Below the pieces are notes generated by a model. That model ran no database searches. It saw nothing but the letters and a program-made list of their open reading frames with translations, and was not told where the DNA came from. The position numbers were made by a program, and so were the translations under genes. A stretch of DNA of 64,000 bases. It comes from Bacteroidales bacterium. GTDB lineage: Bacteria; Bacteroidota; Bacteroidia; Bacteroidales; JAADJA01. The stretch spans positions 1-64,000 of the forward strand of contig JAIOZL010000004.1 of NCBI GenBank assembly GCA_021740645.1, read 5' to 3'. How positions within the stretch are numbered: the stretch's first letter is position 1; every line of letters begins with the position of its first letter. Shown in pieces: positions 55,480-64,000 of this stretch.

Positions 55480-57306
55480 TTAGGCTTTACTTTCAGATTT
55501 TGCCTTTTTAGTATTTTTCTTTCTGAGAGCTGACAATTTCTCATGCATAGCCCGAGCTGCAATCCTTCCGGCACCCATAGCCTCAATTACTGTGGCAGAA
55601 CCTGTAACAATATCTCCCCCGGCATACACAAACTCCTTGGAAGTTTCGTTGGTTTCAGGATTTACATCAATATAACCCCATTTATTTCTTTTCATATCTG
55701 GCGTGGATTGGAAGATTACTGGATTTGGACCTGTACCAACAGCCACAATTACCAGGTCGGTATCTAAAATAAAATTAGAACCTTCAATCGGTACCGGCCT
55801 TCTCCTTCCGGATGCATCTGGTTCACCCAGCTTCATTTTAATACATTCCATTCCTTTTACGGAATTATGGTCGGTACCAATGTATTTAATTGGATTGGTC
55901 AACAATTTAAATTTAATGCCTTCCTCCTCAGCATGGTGAACCTCTTCACCCCTGGCAGGCAGTTCATGACGAGAACGACGGTAAACGATGGTTACTTCAC
56001 TGGCTCCGGTCCGTTTTGCAGTTCTTGCACAGTCCATGGCCACATTTCCACCTCCAATCACGGTTACACTGCTCCCTTTGGGCATAGGTGTGTCATACTC
56101 TGGAAACAAGTAGGCTTTCATCAGGTTCATCCGGGTGAGGTATTCATTTGCGGAAAAAATATTCCCCAGGCTTTCATTTTCGAGGCCCATAAAAGTCGGT
56201 AAACCAGCTCCAACACCCACAAATACAGCATCAAATTCTTCCAGCAGTTCATCCACGGTATGGATGTTACCAATTACCTGGTTGGTTTCAATACGTACAC
56301 CTAACTCTTTTAAAAAGTTAATTTCAAATTGTACAATCGACTTGGGCAATCTGAACTCGGGAATGCCATAAGTAAGTACACCTCCGGTTTCATGCAGGGC
56401 TTCAAAAACAGTCACTCCATAACCCAGCTGGCGCATGTCAGCTGCTACAGTTAGCCCTCCGGGGCCTGAACCCACTACGGCAATTTTTTGACCGGTATTG
56501 CCATTAATGATAGGTACTTTAACCAGGTCCATTTTGCGTTCATAATCCGCCACAAAACGTTCCAGCCTTCCTATGGCTACAGGCTCATCCTTATGCCCCA
56601 TGATGCACTTCTCCTCACACTGACTCTCTTGCGGACAAACCCTACCGCATATAGCAGGGAATAGATTCGTTTCCTTGATTTTTTTCGCAGCCCCATCAAA
56701 ATCTTCTTCAGCTACCAATGAAATGAATTCAGGGATGGGAACATTAACCGGGCAGCCTTCCACACAAAGAGGTTTTTTGCATTGCAAACATCTTCCGGCT
56801 TCAAGTAAGGCCAGTTCGGTGGTGTATCCATAGGGCACTTCCTGGAAATTATGTACCCGTAAGGTCTGGTCCTGTTCGGGCATGTCCTGACGGGGAATCT
56901 TAAGTTTGATCCTGCGTTCATCACGTTTACTCAAACCATGCCATTCGCATCCATACTTGGTACAGATATAAAAAGGGATCAGTTTCGACAAGGCGGAAAT
57001 AATGACTTCACCTACCGCTGATCCACATTCGCCACAACTTACTTCTTTATTCAATAAGCTTTTCTGACAATGAGGACATACCAAATCATCCAATGTCCCG
57101 TCCTTTGCTATTTCAACCGATGATTCTATTTCAAATACATCAAGGTAGGGACTGAGGTAGAGGTCAATTTCTTCGCCTTTATATATCGCTTTAAACTCAA
57201 TTTGGTTTACCCCTTTTTTGTCCACATTAAAGCTGTTATGACAGTGCGGGCAATAGGTATTCAAATAGGTTTTAAACTTTAAATATTTAACATCATGATC
57301 AAGCAT
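55480..57306 (-). CDS. Nfn/glutamate-synthase-like large subunit with zinc-ribbon extension
   Basis: In this 608-residue flavoprotein, residues about 140-608 match the large subunit of NADH-dependent ferredoxin:NADP oxidoreductase, also annotated as NADPH-dependent glutamate synthase small chain. Two [4Fe-4S] sites are in CLQCKKPLCVEGCPVNVP and ICGRVCPQESQCEEKC. FAD binding is in VVGSGPGGLTVA and NADPH binding in VIGGGNVAMDCARTAKR. The first 135 residues are an added zinc-ribbon module (CPHC, CPHC, CGEC, CTKYGCEWHGL) matching those of the protein encoded at 58223-59095. It pairs with the small subunit 27 bp upstream. The Lys-rich C-terminus is unusual. Confidence 0.88.
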   Translation of the reverse strand: MLDHDVKYLKFKTYLNTYCPHCHNSFNVDKKGVNQIEFKAIYKGEEIDLYLSPYLDVFEIESSVEIAKDGTLDDLVCPHCQKSLLNKEVSCGECGSAVGEVIISALSKLIPFYICTKYGCEWHGLSKRDERRIKLKIPRQDMPEQDQTLRVHNFQEVPYGYTTELALLEAGRCLQCKKPLCVEGCPVNVPIPEFISLVAEEDFDGAAKKIKETNLFPAICGRVCPQESQCEEKCIMGHKDEPVAIGRLERFVADYERKMDLVKVPIINGNTGQKIAVVGSGPGGLTVAADMRQLGYGVTVFEALHETGGVLTYGIPEFRLPKSIVQFEINFLKELGVRIETNQVIGNIHTVDELLEEFDAVFVGVGAGLPTFMGLENESLGNIFSANEYLTRMNLMKAYLFPEYDTPMPKGSSVTVIGGGNVAMDCARTAKRTGASEVTIVYRRSRHELPARGEEVHHAEEEGIKFKLLTNPIKYIGTDHNSVKGMECIKMKLGEPDASGRRRPVPIEGSNFILDTDLVIVAVGTGPNPVIFQSTPDMKRNKWGYIDVNPETNETSKEFVYAGGDIVTGSATVIEAMGAGRIAARAMHEKLSALRKKNTKKAKSESKA

Positions 57307-57333
57307 GGTGAATCTGTTTTAATTTTAGAATAA

Positions 57334-58158
57334 TTATCGAATCGAAAACAAGAGGGAATCTTTTTCTTCTTTTAAATAAAGTGAATTCCGGTTCATTAAC
57401 TCGTCAAAATCTACCTGGCTTCCATCGAAATCGGGGCCATCCACGCAACAAAAACGGGTTTCATCACTTACTTTTACACGACAACCGCCACACATTCCCG
57501 TCCCATCAATCATAATCGGGTTAAGGCTGACCATGGTTTTCACCTTATATTTTTGCGTAAGCTTCACCACATTTTTCATCATAATGATAGGACCAATGGC
57601 ATATACCAGTTTAATGTCATCCCTTTCACCCAGGTATTTCTCCAGGGGCTGGGTAACAAAACCACGTGTACCATAACTGCCATCATCCGTGGTTACCACC
57701 AGTTCGTCGCAAATCTGGCTCATCTCATTTTCCAGGATCAGCATTTCCTTATCCTTGGCTCCCATAATACCAATCACATAATTTCCGGCCTCTTTAAAAG
57801 CCTTGGCCACATGATGTAAAATAGCCACTCCGGTACCTCCACCAATCATTACCACGGTACCTTCATTTTCTACTTCAGCAGCTCTCCCCAAAGGGCCTAC
57901 CACATCTTTGATCAAATCCCCTTCATTCAATGAGCGCATAAGTGCAGTTGATTTTCCCACAACCTGGAAAATGATAGTAATGATCCCGGCAAATTCATCT
58001 TTATCGGCAACGGTTAAGGGTACCCTTTCGCCTGTTTCATTTACACGAATTATCACAAATTGTCCGGCTTTGACTTTTTTAGCAATTTTAGGGGCATTGA
58101 TATCAAAACGAATGATCGTACCCTGGGCCATTTCCTGTTTTCTTACGATTTGAAACAT
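57334..58158 (-). CDS. Nfn-type small subunit, FAD/NAD-binding with [2Fe-2S]
   Basis: This 274-residue protein has a ferredoxin-reductase-like FAD domain (about 1-95; FVIIRVNETGERVPLTVAD), an NAD-binding domain (MIGGGTGVAILHHVAKAF) and a C-terminal [2Fe-2S] site GTGMCGGCRV...RFCCVDGPDFDG. It matches the sulfide/dihydroorotate-dehydrogenase-like small subunit that joins the large subunit in electron bifurcation between NADH, NADPH and ferredoxin. Operon order is zinc-ribbon protein, small subunit, large subunit. Confidence 0.9.
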   Translation of the reverse strand: MFQIVRKQEMAQGTIIRFDINAPKIAKKVKAGQFVIIRVNETGERVPLTVADKDEFAGIITIIFQVVGKSTALMRSLNEGDLIKDVVGPLGRAAEVENEGTVVMIGGGTGVAILHHVAKAFKEAGNYVIGIMGAKDKEMLILENEMSQICDELVVTTDDGSYGTRGFVTQPLEKYLGERDDIKLVYAIGPIIMMKNVVKLTQKYKVKTMVSLNPIMIDGTGMCGGCRVKVSDETRFCCVDGPDFDGSQVDFDELMNRNSLYLKEEKDSLLFSIR

Positions 58159-58222
58159 ATTGAAGTTCGTTAGTTGAAAATTGTAATTTAATTACGAGTT
58201 TTATGAGTTAAAAAATATGCGC

Positions 58223-59095
58223 TTACCATTCATCACTCTCTTCCAGTTTTATGGAATACAGGTCTTCTTCACTTAAGCCATGCCACCTGCATCCTTTTTT
58301 TGTACAGATATAAAAATTAATAAGTTTCGTACTTGCGCTCACATGGATGCGGGCAATAGGTGATTTACAGCTTCCGCAACTTTTTTCGGTTTCTACCAGG
58401 CTGGTGTTGCAATGAAAACATTTAATGTCTGATACAGCTTTTTCTTCCGGAAGATAAATGGTTGACTTGGAAGTGAAGCTATTTAAATACGGGCTTAAAA
58501 GCAAATACCCTTCTTCCCCGTTAATGATCTTCAGTTTGAGCATATCATTTTCGATAAGGCTTTTGCGGCAATGGGGGCAATAACTCTGAAGGAATGTACC
58601 ACTTTCAATAATCTCTTCCGATTCATCTTTTTTCTTCACTATTTCGACCACTTTATGCGGATCGGGGCGCTCGTCTTTGGGATATTTTCGTCCCCTGAAA
58701 CCATATTCCTGGTACATCTTTTTTAATGCTAGGGAAAGGTCCTCAAATTCAACGTGGTGATTTTTACACCCACTGCGCGAACAAATACTGACTTTCCCTC
58801 CCATATCAAGATAAAAAGGGACCATCCCTGCCCCGCATGTGAGGCACTCCGCTTCGGAATTTACCAGTTTAGAACAATGAGGACAGGTAAACTCAGCAAT
58901 TTCGTTTTTAGGGATTTCAATATCCGACTTATAATTATAACTGCCATAAATGGAGCTCAAATTAATCGTTCCCTGCTGGCTTCCACATTTCACCTTGAGT
59001 TTTATGCTTGGTTCATTGTCCACTAAGGTGCCTTTGTCCATTAATGTTTCTCCGCAAAACCGGCACTTAAGGCTTAAAGCTACAAATTCGTACAT
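58223..59095 (-). CDS. Double zinc-ribbon protein leading the Nfn operon
   Basis: This 290-residue protein consists of two copies of a Cys-rich module. The N-terminal copy has CRFC, CPHC, CLTC and CSRSGCKNHH. The C-terminal copy has CPHC, CFHC, CGSC and CTKKGCRWHGLSEED. The C-terminal copy is closely matched by the N-terminal 135 residues of the Nfn large subunit, including SPYLNSF/SPYLDVF and STKLINFYICTK/LSKLIPFYICTK. It should bind zinc, or perhaps iron, and is probably a scaffold or redox partner of the Nfn complex. I know of no described function. Confidence 0.75.
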   Translation of the reverse strand: MYEFVALSLKCRFCGETLMDKGTLVDNEPSIKLKVKCGSQQGTINLSSIYGSYNYKSDIEIPKNEIAEFTCPHCSKLVNSEAECLTCGAGMVPFYLDMGGKVSICSRSGCKNHHVEFEDLSLALKKMYQEYGFRGRKYPKDERPDPHKVVEIVKKKDESEEIIESGTFLQSYCPHCRKSLIENDMLKLKIINGEEGYLLLSPYLNSFTSKSTIYLPEEKAVSDIKCFHCNTSLVETEKSCGSCKSPIARIHVSASTKLINFYICTKKGCRWHGLSEEDLYSIKLEESDEW

Positions 59096-59568
59096 GATTT
59101 TTTATATAAATAACGTGATGTTCAGATTTCTACGTACAATTATAGAAGTTTTCTGTTAAATGACGGATGTAATTTTAAGGATACTTTTTACATATTCCAA
59201 GCCTTAACATCTAAAAAATTATATATCAATTATTTAGGCTTAAGGTTTGGCTTGTAATTTATAGCTAATATAAATAAAGGATGACAAGTATAGTACTAAA
59301 AACCAAATTCTCTGTCCATTATATACTTCCACCTCAATTTTCCCATTTCAGATAGCGTTTCCCTTTGTTATGTATATTTGAAAACGGACAGGATCTCTGG
59401 TGAACCCGTCCGACCGCTTTGAGCCTGCCTGATAGGCAGACAGGCGGTCAGACGGGCCGTCAAACTATTCAGATCTTCTATTTTTTTCCTTAATTTTGAA
59501 AAACCCCCAATCAGGAGGTTCCTTTTTATTGCCTCAATGGATCTATTATATATCAGTGCTTTAAGGCC
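59096..59568. other. 473-bp intergenic region with palindromic element
   Basis: No gene is supported. The middle holds the inverted repeat listed separately. The region lies between divergent genes (the Nfn operon to the left, the barrel array to the right). I could not identify clear promoters for either. Confidence 0.5.
59405..59455. repeat. Palindromic intergenic repeat
   Basis: CCCGTCCGACCGC and GCGGTCAGACGGG form outer arms with one mismatch, and GCCTGCCTG with GGCAGACAGGC form inner arms. This GC-rich nested inverted repeat resembles the CTGCCTG...CAGGCAG family scattered in Bacteroidota genomes. It creates a spurious 84-codon frame on the minus strand. Confidence 0.6.
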
Positions 59569-60180
59569 ATGCTGAACAAAAAGAAAACAAACATAGTGTC
59601 CACACTCAAGGCAAACAAACATCTCGCATTAATTTATTTATTAATTAATCTGATATTCTTATCATTTGTTGGTAAGATTAATGGGCAAGGGTCATCCTTA
59701 ACCCCTTCTCACAAAAATTCAATATCACTGGAAATGGCATACTATTCAGGTTATTTATATTTTGCATCCTTACAAAATTATGATATTATATCTAATTATC
59801 ATCGTTCTATCTATTCTTCTGAACATTATCGTATAGAATCAAAAATAGGGATTGGACTGAGACAAGTTTTCTCCAATACAGCGATGACTCCAATTCAACT
59901 GAATTTACTAAATTATTTTGGTAAAAGAAATCATAAACCAGTTGCGGGGATAGGAATTTTCACTGGTTCTGAAATAGGGTTTCATATCCCAATTATATTA
60001 GGATATGAATACAGCTTTTGCGAATGGTTTGGTATTCAAGCATGCATTGAACCTGTAGTTTGGTATGGATATTATAGTTTTAATGGATTCAATAATGATG
60101 ACTGGATTGAAAAATGGATATGGGAGAAAAATTCTGATAATAGTGTTTTGTTTACACTTGGTATAATGACCAAATTTTAA
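59569..60180 (+). CDS. Small outer-membrane barrel protein, copy 1 of decaying array
   Basis: This 203-residue protein has a hydrophobic signal (about 19-38, ending KINGQ) and barrel-like strands (KNSISLEMAYYSGYLYFASL, IGIGLRQVFS, VAGIGIFTGSEIGFHIPII). It ends FTLGIMTKF. It is followed directly by a broken T9SS-tail fragment and two related barrel copies. It is intact but its function is unknown. Confidence 0.6.
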   Translation: MLNKKKTNIVSTLKANKHLALIYLLINLIFLSFVGKINGQGSSLTPSHKNSISLEMAYYSGYLYFASLQNYDIISNYHRSIYSSEHYRIESKIGIGLRQVFSNTAMTPIQLNLLNYFGKRNHKPVAGIGIFTGSEIGFHIPIILGYEYSFCEWFGIQACIEPVVWYGYYSFNGFNNDDWIEKWIWEKNSDNSVLFTLGIMTKF

Positions 60181-60184
60181 AATT

Positions 60185-60494
60185 ATGAAAAGAATAATCA
60201 TACATATCATATCTCTCACTATGGTCATGTTAATTTTCCAAGTGAAAAAATCAATCCTAATGCTTTATTTATTATCCTAATCCGTCAAATGGCAGGTTTC
60301 AAATTGATGCCCCAAATGATTTGAGTCTATCTGATATTGAGGTTCGGGGTATTTTTGGAAACAAAATTGAATTTGATTTCCAGCAACAGCCGGAATATAT
60401 TGAAATCATTGTAAATGAAAATTATAAAGGGATGATCATAGTTCAACTTTTGTTAAATAATGACCGGATTACAAAAAAGGTCCTGATCAAATAA
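60185..60494 (+). pseudogene. Broken small protein: signal peptide plus T9SS sorting tail
   Basis: ATG 60185 begins a signal-like segment (MKRIIIHIISLTMVMLIFQ) that runs into a stop near 60280. In another frame, 60282-60494 reads YPNPSNGRFQIDAP... and ends NYKGMIIVQLLLNNDRITKKVLIK, a type A T9SS sorting tail. A frameshift between the two parts, in true DNA or as a sequencing error, explains the break. A related tail lies at 61064-61240. Confidence 0.6.
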
Positions 60495-60500
60495 TTGCGT

Positions 60501-61058
60501 ATGAAAACCTTGCTACTTTTTATTTCACTTTACATAGGTGTTATGTCATTTGCCACAGGACAGAAGGAAAACAATCAAGGTAATAGACACCCATTCTCTG
60601 TTTATTTTGAAATGCCATTTTTTTATACAAATTATTGGGAAAACCCTTATTATTCAATTCTCACTTTTAACACGTCTTATGAATTTCCAGCACAGAATGA
60701 CCGCAAATGGGCAATTTCGGCTGGAGTTGGCCAGGAGTTCAAGACAAGGAACCTTATGTACCCTTCGCTGGTTCTTTTAATTGGGATAGATAGGATATAT
60801 GGTAAAAAAAATCATTTCCTGGAATGTGGAACCGGAATAGGTGCAGTTGACATTCAGGATCCAGGAGAAATATTTCTTCAGTTGAGGTTGGGATATAGGC
60901 TTGTGTTGGCAAAAAGAATATTAGCAAGGGTTGGGTATAACCCATACGTATATTTAATTCCCCATTTTGGCTCAGAATCATATCCTTTGATCTCTGTTTC
61001 AAATAATATTTCTGTAAGCTTGGGTTTCCGGTTCAATATTGGCAAAAAAGTAAAATAA
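60501..61058 (+). CDS. Small outer-membrane barrel protein, copy 2
   Basis: This protein of about 185 residues has a signal peptide (ending FATGQ) followed by barrel-like strands: RHPFSVYFEMPFFYTNYW, KWAISAGVGQEF, HFLECGTGIGAV and FLQLRLGYRLVL. The closing strand is ISVSLGFRFNIGKK. ATG 60501 is preferred to an upstream in-frame TTG at 60495. Copy 3 at 61241-61761 is clearly homologous along the last two thirds. Confidence 0.65.
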   Translation: MKTLLLFISLYIGVMSFATGQKENNQGNRHPFSVYFEMPFFYTNYWENPYYSILTFNTSYEFPAQNDRKWAISAGVGQEFKTRNLMYPSLVLLIGIDRIYGKKNHFLECGTGIGAVDIQDPGEIFLQLRLGYRLVLAKRILARVGYNPYVYLIPHFGSESYPLISVSNNISVSLGFRFNIGKKVK

Positions 61059-61063
61059 TAAAG

Positions 61064-61240
61064 CTAACTATTCCCGGTGATATTAAAATATATGGCATGT
61101 TTGGAAATGAAATTAACTTTACCGTTTTAAAAACCAATGATTTTAGTATGGTTACCATTAATGATGATTATAAAGGAATGATATTAATTCAAATTGAAAC
61201 GAAAAGTGATGTTATTACAAAAAAGGCACTGGTTAAATAG
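61064..61240 (+). pseudogene. T9SS-tail remnant after copy 2
   Basis: This open stretch without a start reads IPGDIKIYGMFGNEINFTV... and ends NDDYKGMILIQIETKSDVITKKALVK. It aligns with the tail at 60282-60494 (SDIEVRGIFGNKIEF ... NENYKGMIIVQLLLNNDRITKKVLIK). The conserved PNP opening and the upstream protein are missing, so it is a remnant. Confidence 0.6.
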
Positions 61241-61761
61241 TCAAATATGTAAAACACTTTTACTGTTTTTTGTTTATTGTTGCCTCGGAATGTTAATTGT
61301 AAAAGGACAAAATGAAGCTAACAATATGGACGGGTCTTCATTTACCTTAAGCATTGAAAGCCCTTTTTTATATCGGGATTATTATTGCAAATGCAGAATA
61401 TATTTCTTCATTTCGTAATGGCAAACGATGGGCTATTTTAGCCGGGATTGGTTCAGAACTCGAAAAATGGAATTTAAAGTATCCTGGACTTTTTATCCAA
61501 TCAACTGCAAATTGGATTAGTGGACGAAAAACACATTTTTTTGAATACGGGGCAGGTCTTGGAATGGCAAGCAATGCTCCGTTCATTCAATTAAGGTTGG
61601 GTTATAGATTGGAATTAGGCCAAAGAGGGTTGGCCAGAATTGGATACAACCCTTATGTTTATTTAATTCCCCATTTTGAATCTGAAGTTTTACCCAACAT
61701 TACGGGATCTCATAATTTATCTGTGAGCCTGGGTTACCGGTTCAATATTGGTAAAAAGTAA
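61241..61761 (+). pseudogene. Barrel protein copy 3, broken
   Basis: The 5' part (frame through about 61390) reads CKTLLLFFVYCCLGMLIVKGQ and SFTLSIESPFLYRDYY. Its start codon is lost: copy 2 has ATG where this copy has TGT at 61248-61250. After an internal deletion and frame change near 61390, the rest (KRWAILAGIGSELEKWNLKYP ... LSVSLGYRFNIGKK) matches the last two thirds of copy 2. Loss of start plus frameshift marks a pseudogene. Confidence 0.7.
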
Positions 61762-61777
61762 AAAAATAATGCTAACT

Positions 61778-61809
61778 ATTCATCCGGTGGCCTGGCCCGC
61801 CAGATGAAT
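61778..61809. terminator. Hairpin between convergent genes
   Basis: ATTCATCCGG (61778-61787) and CCAGATGAAT (61800-61809) form a 10-bp stem with one G-T wobble around a 12-base GC-rich loop. It sits between the barrel array and the convergent PEP-synthase-like gene and could end transcription from either side, although it lacks a strong T run. Confidence 0.4.
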
Positions 61810-61810
61810 G

Positions 61811-64000
61811 TTACTCGGTAATTACCGAAATCCTCTTTTTCCCATCCATCCAGACTTTTAACGGCTGGCTAAAACGGATGTGCCTGAAGTAGGCTGTTTC
61901 ATTAATTAGTTTTTGCCTATCCAAAATGTCATAATTTAAATAGCTTCCTGATTTTTCGGGATGAATGCTGAAATACCCCACATTGGCAGAAGTTACATTA
62001 TGAAAAAAGTGGGAGCCTGATGAAGCATCCAAAGGATAACCCTCCAGGCTTGTTTCAACGATCACTTTTGCATTGCTGATCTGCGGCCAGTTAACGGGTA
62101 TTCCAATCCACCGGTCGCGCGTACCCCAGCGGCCCGGGCCTATTAAAATGTATTGTTTCCCCTCTTTTGACATCGTGGCATTCAATGTCTCAATTTCAGT
62201 CACCATTTCCATGGTTTTTGATTTGTCAAACTTATTGCGATCAACATAAATCACATCCTGTATAGTATCAATTAATCCATTGCCCATCACCTTTTCTGAA
62301 TAAAGGAGAATACTTTTTGGATCAATTTTATCCATATCAACGTTATAATCATCCACATTCCCAATCATGGGTTTCACCTGTAAAAGGTAAAAGGAAGCTT
62401 TCAGCTTTTTATCCCTGTTCAGGTCGATGGCAAATTCAATTTCAACCGGTGAACCCAGGGCTTCTTTCACAATCTCCAGGACAACCTCTATCGTCTTCGC
62501 CATGGGGATATAATTATATTTTAAAATATTGCCAAAGTTGATCACCCTTGGGCCAGTTTTGTCGAGGCCGGCACTAATGGTATTATTTATCGGGTCGAAC
62601 ACCGAAGCACAATGTTTAAGAGTCCCATGTTTTTCAGCCTCGTAAATATCAGGTTTAATCAAGCCGGCAATGTCGCCCTCCAACAGGTTGACATCTTTTT
62701 TGGCCAAATCCACAGCATAAAACTCTGTTTGGGAATTCTGTATCTGATCCTTGGGAGAATTGATATCTGTGGTGGGATATTTGGGTGAAAACCGGTAGGC
62801 CTTTTCTCCTTCTACAACATACTTACCCAGTCCAAAAGCGGCTACTGCAAAACCTTCTTCAGGTTTCATGTGGGCAAAGGGATAAAAATTATAGGATTGT
62901 GCGACACCACTGATATGTGGATAAAAAAAGTCTCCAAATTTATGCCCCACCACTTCCTGGATAACTACCGCCATTTTTTCTTCTTCGAGGCTGTAACTAA
63001 CCGCTTTAAAATATCCACGGGCCACATCAGAATAAACTGAAGCATAAACCAATTTAATGGCATCCATTATTTGCTGAAGCCTTACATTGATATCCGGATG
63101 ATTATTTGGAAGTAAAAACGTTTCAAAAATACCAGCAAAAGGTTGCATTAAACTATCTTCAAATAAACCAGAAGATCGCACAGCTAATGGCTTGGTGATC
63201 ATTTTAAGCAGCTCTTTTATCCGCTTGATTAAGGTGGGGGTTAACCGGGCATGAAGAAAACGCCATTTGATCTCCTCGTAGGGAATATTATCCGTTTTCA
63301 CAAAATGCAGATGATTGCTGTCCAGGAAATATTCAAATTCATCCGTGCCGATAATTGCTGTACGGGGTGTTTTAAGATTGATATCCGGGAGAAACTGGCT
63401 AAAGTCGAGGTTGTAGATCAGGGAATTTAAAAAAGCAAGTCCTCTCCCTTTCCCGCCCATAGCCCCTTCTGTGAGGGTAACAATATTACTTTGATCCATA
63501 ATGGCCACAGGATCATAAGGAATAACCTTCCCCTGGTTTTTCTCATTCCTAAATTTCTTTATGGTTCCCACAAGGTATTCCCTTATGGCCTCAGCATCTG
63601 TAAATTCAACAGCTTTTTTAGGGTGAAGCACCTTGGCTGCCTGAATCTCTCCCCTTGCCATGAGCCATGTACTAAAATGATCGTTTTTTGCATGATACAA
63701 AATCGACTCTTTGGAAATGGTTTTTAAATGCCTCTCAAAATCTTTGAGGGACTTAACTTCTACCAGCTTCTTACCACTTTTATCCCGATACACAAAATTA
63801 CCAAATCCCAGGTAGTGCATTATAAAGTTCTTAATCTCCTGCTCAAGGGAATCTGAGTCTTTATAAATAAAAGTAGTTTTCAGTTTATAAGCTTCTTCCG
63901 CACAATTTTGATCAGAAGATTGGATAATGACAGGGACATCCATTTTATGGGCTCTCAAATGCCTCACTAAATCAAAACCGGCTTTTTCATTCACTTCTCC
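61811..64000 (-). CDS. Receiver-like domain plus PEP-synthase ATP-binding domain (5' partial)
   Basis: The frame is open to the right edge, so the N-terminus is missing; GTG at 63992-63994 is only an in-frame codon. The first visible 65 residues look like the end of a receiver domain (GFDLVRHLRAHKMDVPVIIQ). A pyruvate-phosphate-dikinase/PEP-synthase nucleotide-binding domain follows, with GAMGGKGRGLAFLNSL and LAVRSSGLFEDSLMQPFAG. The C-terminal part carries IGPGRWGTRDRWIGIP and SGSHFFHNVTSANVGYF. The phosphohistidine swivel domain (GGxTSH) of true PEP synthases is absent. It may phosphorylate or sense rather than make PEP; similar receiver-PPDK fusions occur in Bacteroidota without known function. 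Confidence 0.8.
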   Translation of the reverse strand, partial: GEVNEKAGFDLVRHLRAHKMDVPVIIQSSDQNCAEEAYKLKTTFIYKDSDSLEQEIKNFIMHYLGFGNFVYRDKSGKKLVEVKSLKDFERHLKTISKESILYHAKNDHFSTWLMARGEIQAAKVLHPKKAVEFTDAEAIREYLVGTIKKFRNEKNQGKVIPYDPVAIMDQSNIVTLTEGAMGGKGRGLAFLNSLIYNLDFSQFLPDINLKTPRTAIIGTDEFEYFLDSNHLHFVKTDNIPYEEIKWRFLHARLTPTLIKRIKELLKMITKPLAVRSSGLFEDSLMQPFAGIFETFLLPNNHPDINVRLQQIMDAIKLVYASVYSDVARGYFKAVSYSLEEEKMAVVIQEVVGHKFGDFFYPHISGVAQSYNFYPFAHMKPEEGFAVAAFGLGKYVVEGEKAYRFSPKYPTTDINSPKDQIQNSQTEFYAVDLAKKDVNLLEGDIAGLIKPDIYEAEKHGTLKHCASVFDPINNTISAGLDKTGPRVINFGNILKYNYIPMAKTIEVVLEIVKEALGSPVEIEFAIDLNRDKKLKASFYLLQVKPMIGNVDDYNVDMDKIDPKSILLYSEKVMGNGLIDTIQDVIYVDRNKFDKSKTMEMVTEIETLNATMSKEGKQYILIGPGRWGTRDRWIGIPVNWPQISNAKVIVETSLEGYPLDASSGSHFFHNVTSANVGYFSIHPEKSGSYLNYDILDRQKLINETAYFRHIRFSQPLKVWMDGKKRISVITE

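Noticed and set aside
59368-59622. 84-codon frame on the minus strand
   Set aside because: Its C-terminal third comes from the palindromic repeat and its N-terminal part is the reverse of the barrel gene start.

Overview
The window is AT-rich and reads as chromosomal DNA of a Bacteroidota member, plausibly an environmental anaerobe or microaerophile of the Bacteroidales/Marinilabiliales type. Support comes from type IX secretion (T9SS) sorting domains, a complete Bat aerotolerance operon, a TonB-dependent receptor paired with a surface lipoprotein, LytTR and OmpR-type two-component systems, and promoters of the Bacteroidota form (-33 TTTG/TTG, -7 TAnnTTTG). No rRNA, tRNA, CRISPR array, insertion sequence or prophage was recognised. 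Both edges cut through genes. Layout: 1-1.7 kb is the end of a multi-PAS protein without a kinase domain. 2.0-8.4 kb is a heavy-metal RND efflux operon (His-rich protein, adaptor, pump, outer-membrane factor) with a palindrome just upstream of its promoter. 8.5-16 kb holds secreted or lipid-anchored proteins of unknown role, a small membrane-protein/XRE-regulator pair, a DUF4395 protein, a C_GCAxxG_C_C protein, a T9SS-secreted beta-propeller and a DUF418 protein. The most unusual part is 16.3-34.9 kb, where every gene lies on the + strand. An APC amino-acid permease is followed by a tight operon of a lysine 2,3-aminomutase-like radical SAM enzyme, an acetyltransferase fused to an HDAC-type deacetylase, two different ATP-grasp ligases and a second acetyltransferase. 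Next come a T9SS-secreted papain-like protease and then a second tight operon: a PqqD-like protein, another ATP-grasp enzyme, a diaminopimelate-decarboxylase-like PLP enzyme, a urea-transporter/M23-peptidase fusion, and two TPR proteins, one with a predicted outer-membrane barrel. I infer a pathway that makes, conjugates and moves a beta-amino-acid or polyamine-like compound; no product can be read from the sequence. 35-36.5 kb is a Cache-PAS sensor that shares its C-terminal tail with the PAS protein at the left edge. 36.6-45.3 kb is the Bat operon (MoxR ATPase, DUF58, BatD-like, BatA, BatB, BatC, BatD, BatE). 45.3-51.4 kb is a PhoR/PhoB-like two-component system, divergent from a lipoprotein and TonB-receptor pair across a region with 11-bp direct repeats. 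51.5-55.4 kb holds a MORN-repeat protein, a LytTR system with a lipoprotein, and a small outer-membrane barrel. 55.4-59.1 kb is an Nfn-type flavoprotein pair led by a zinc-ribbon protein, one module of which is also fused to the large Nfn subunit. 59.4-61.8 kb contains a palindromic repeat and a decaying tandem array of small barrel genes and T9SS-tail remnants. 61.8-64 kb is a receiver-domain/PEP-synthase-like protein cut by the right edge.
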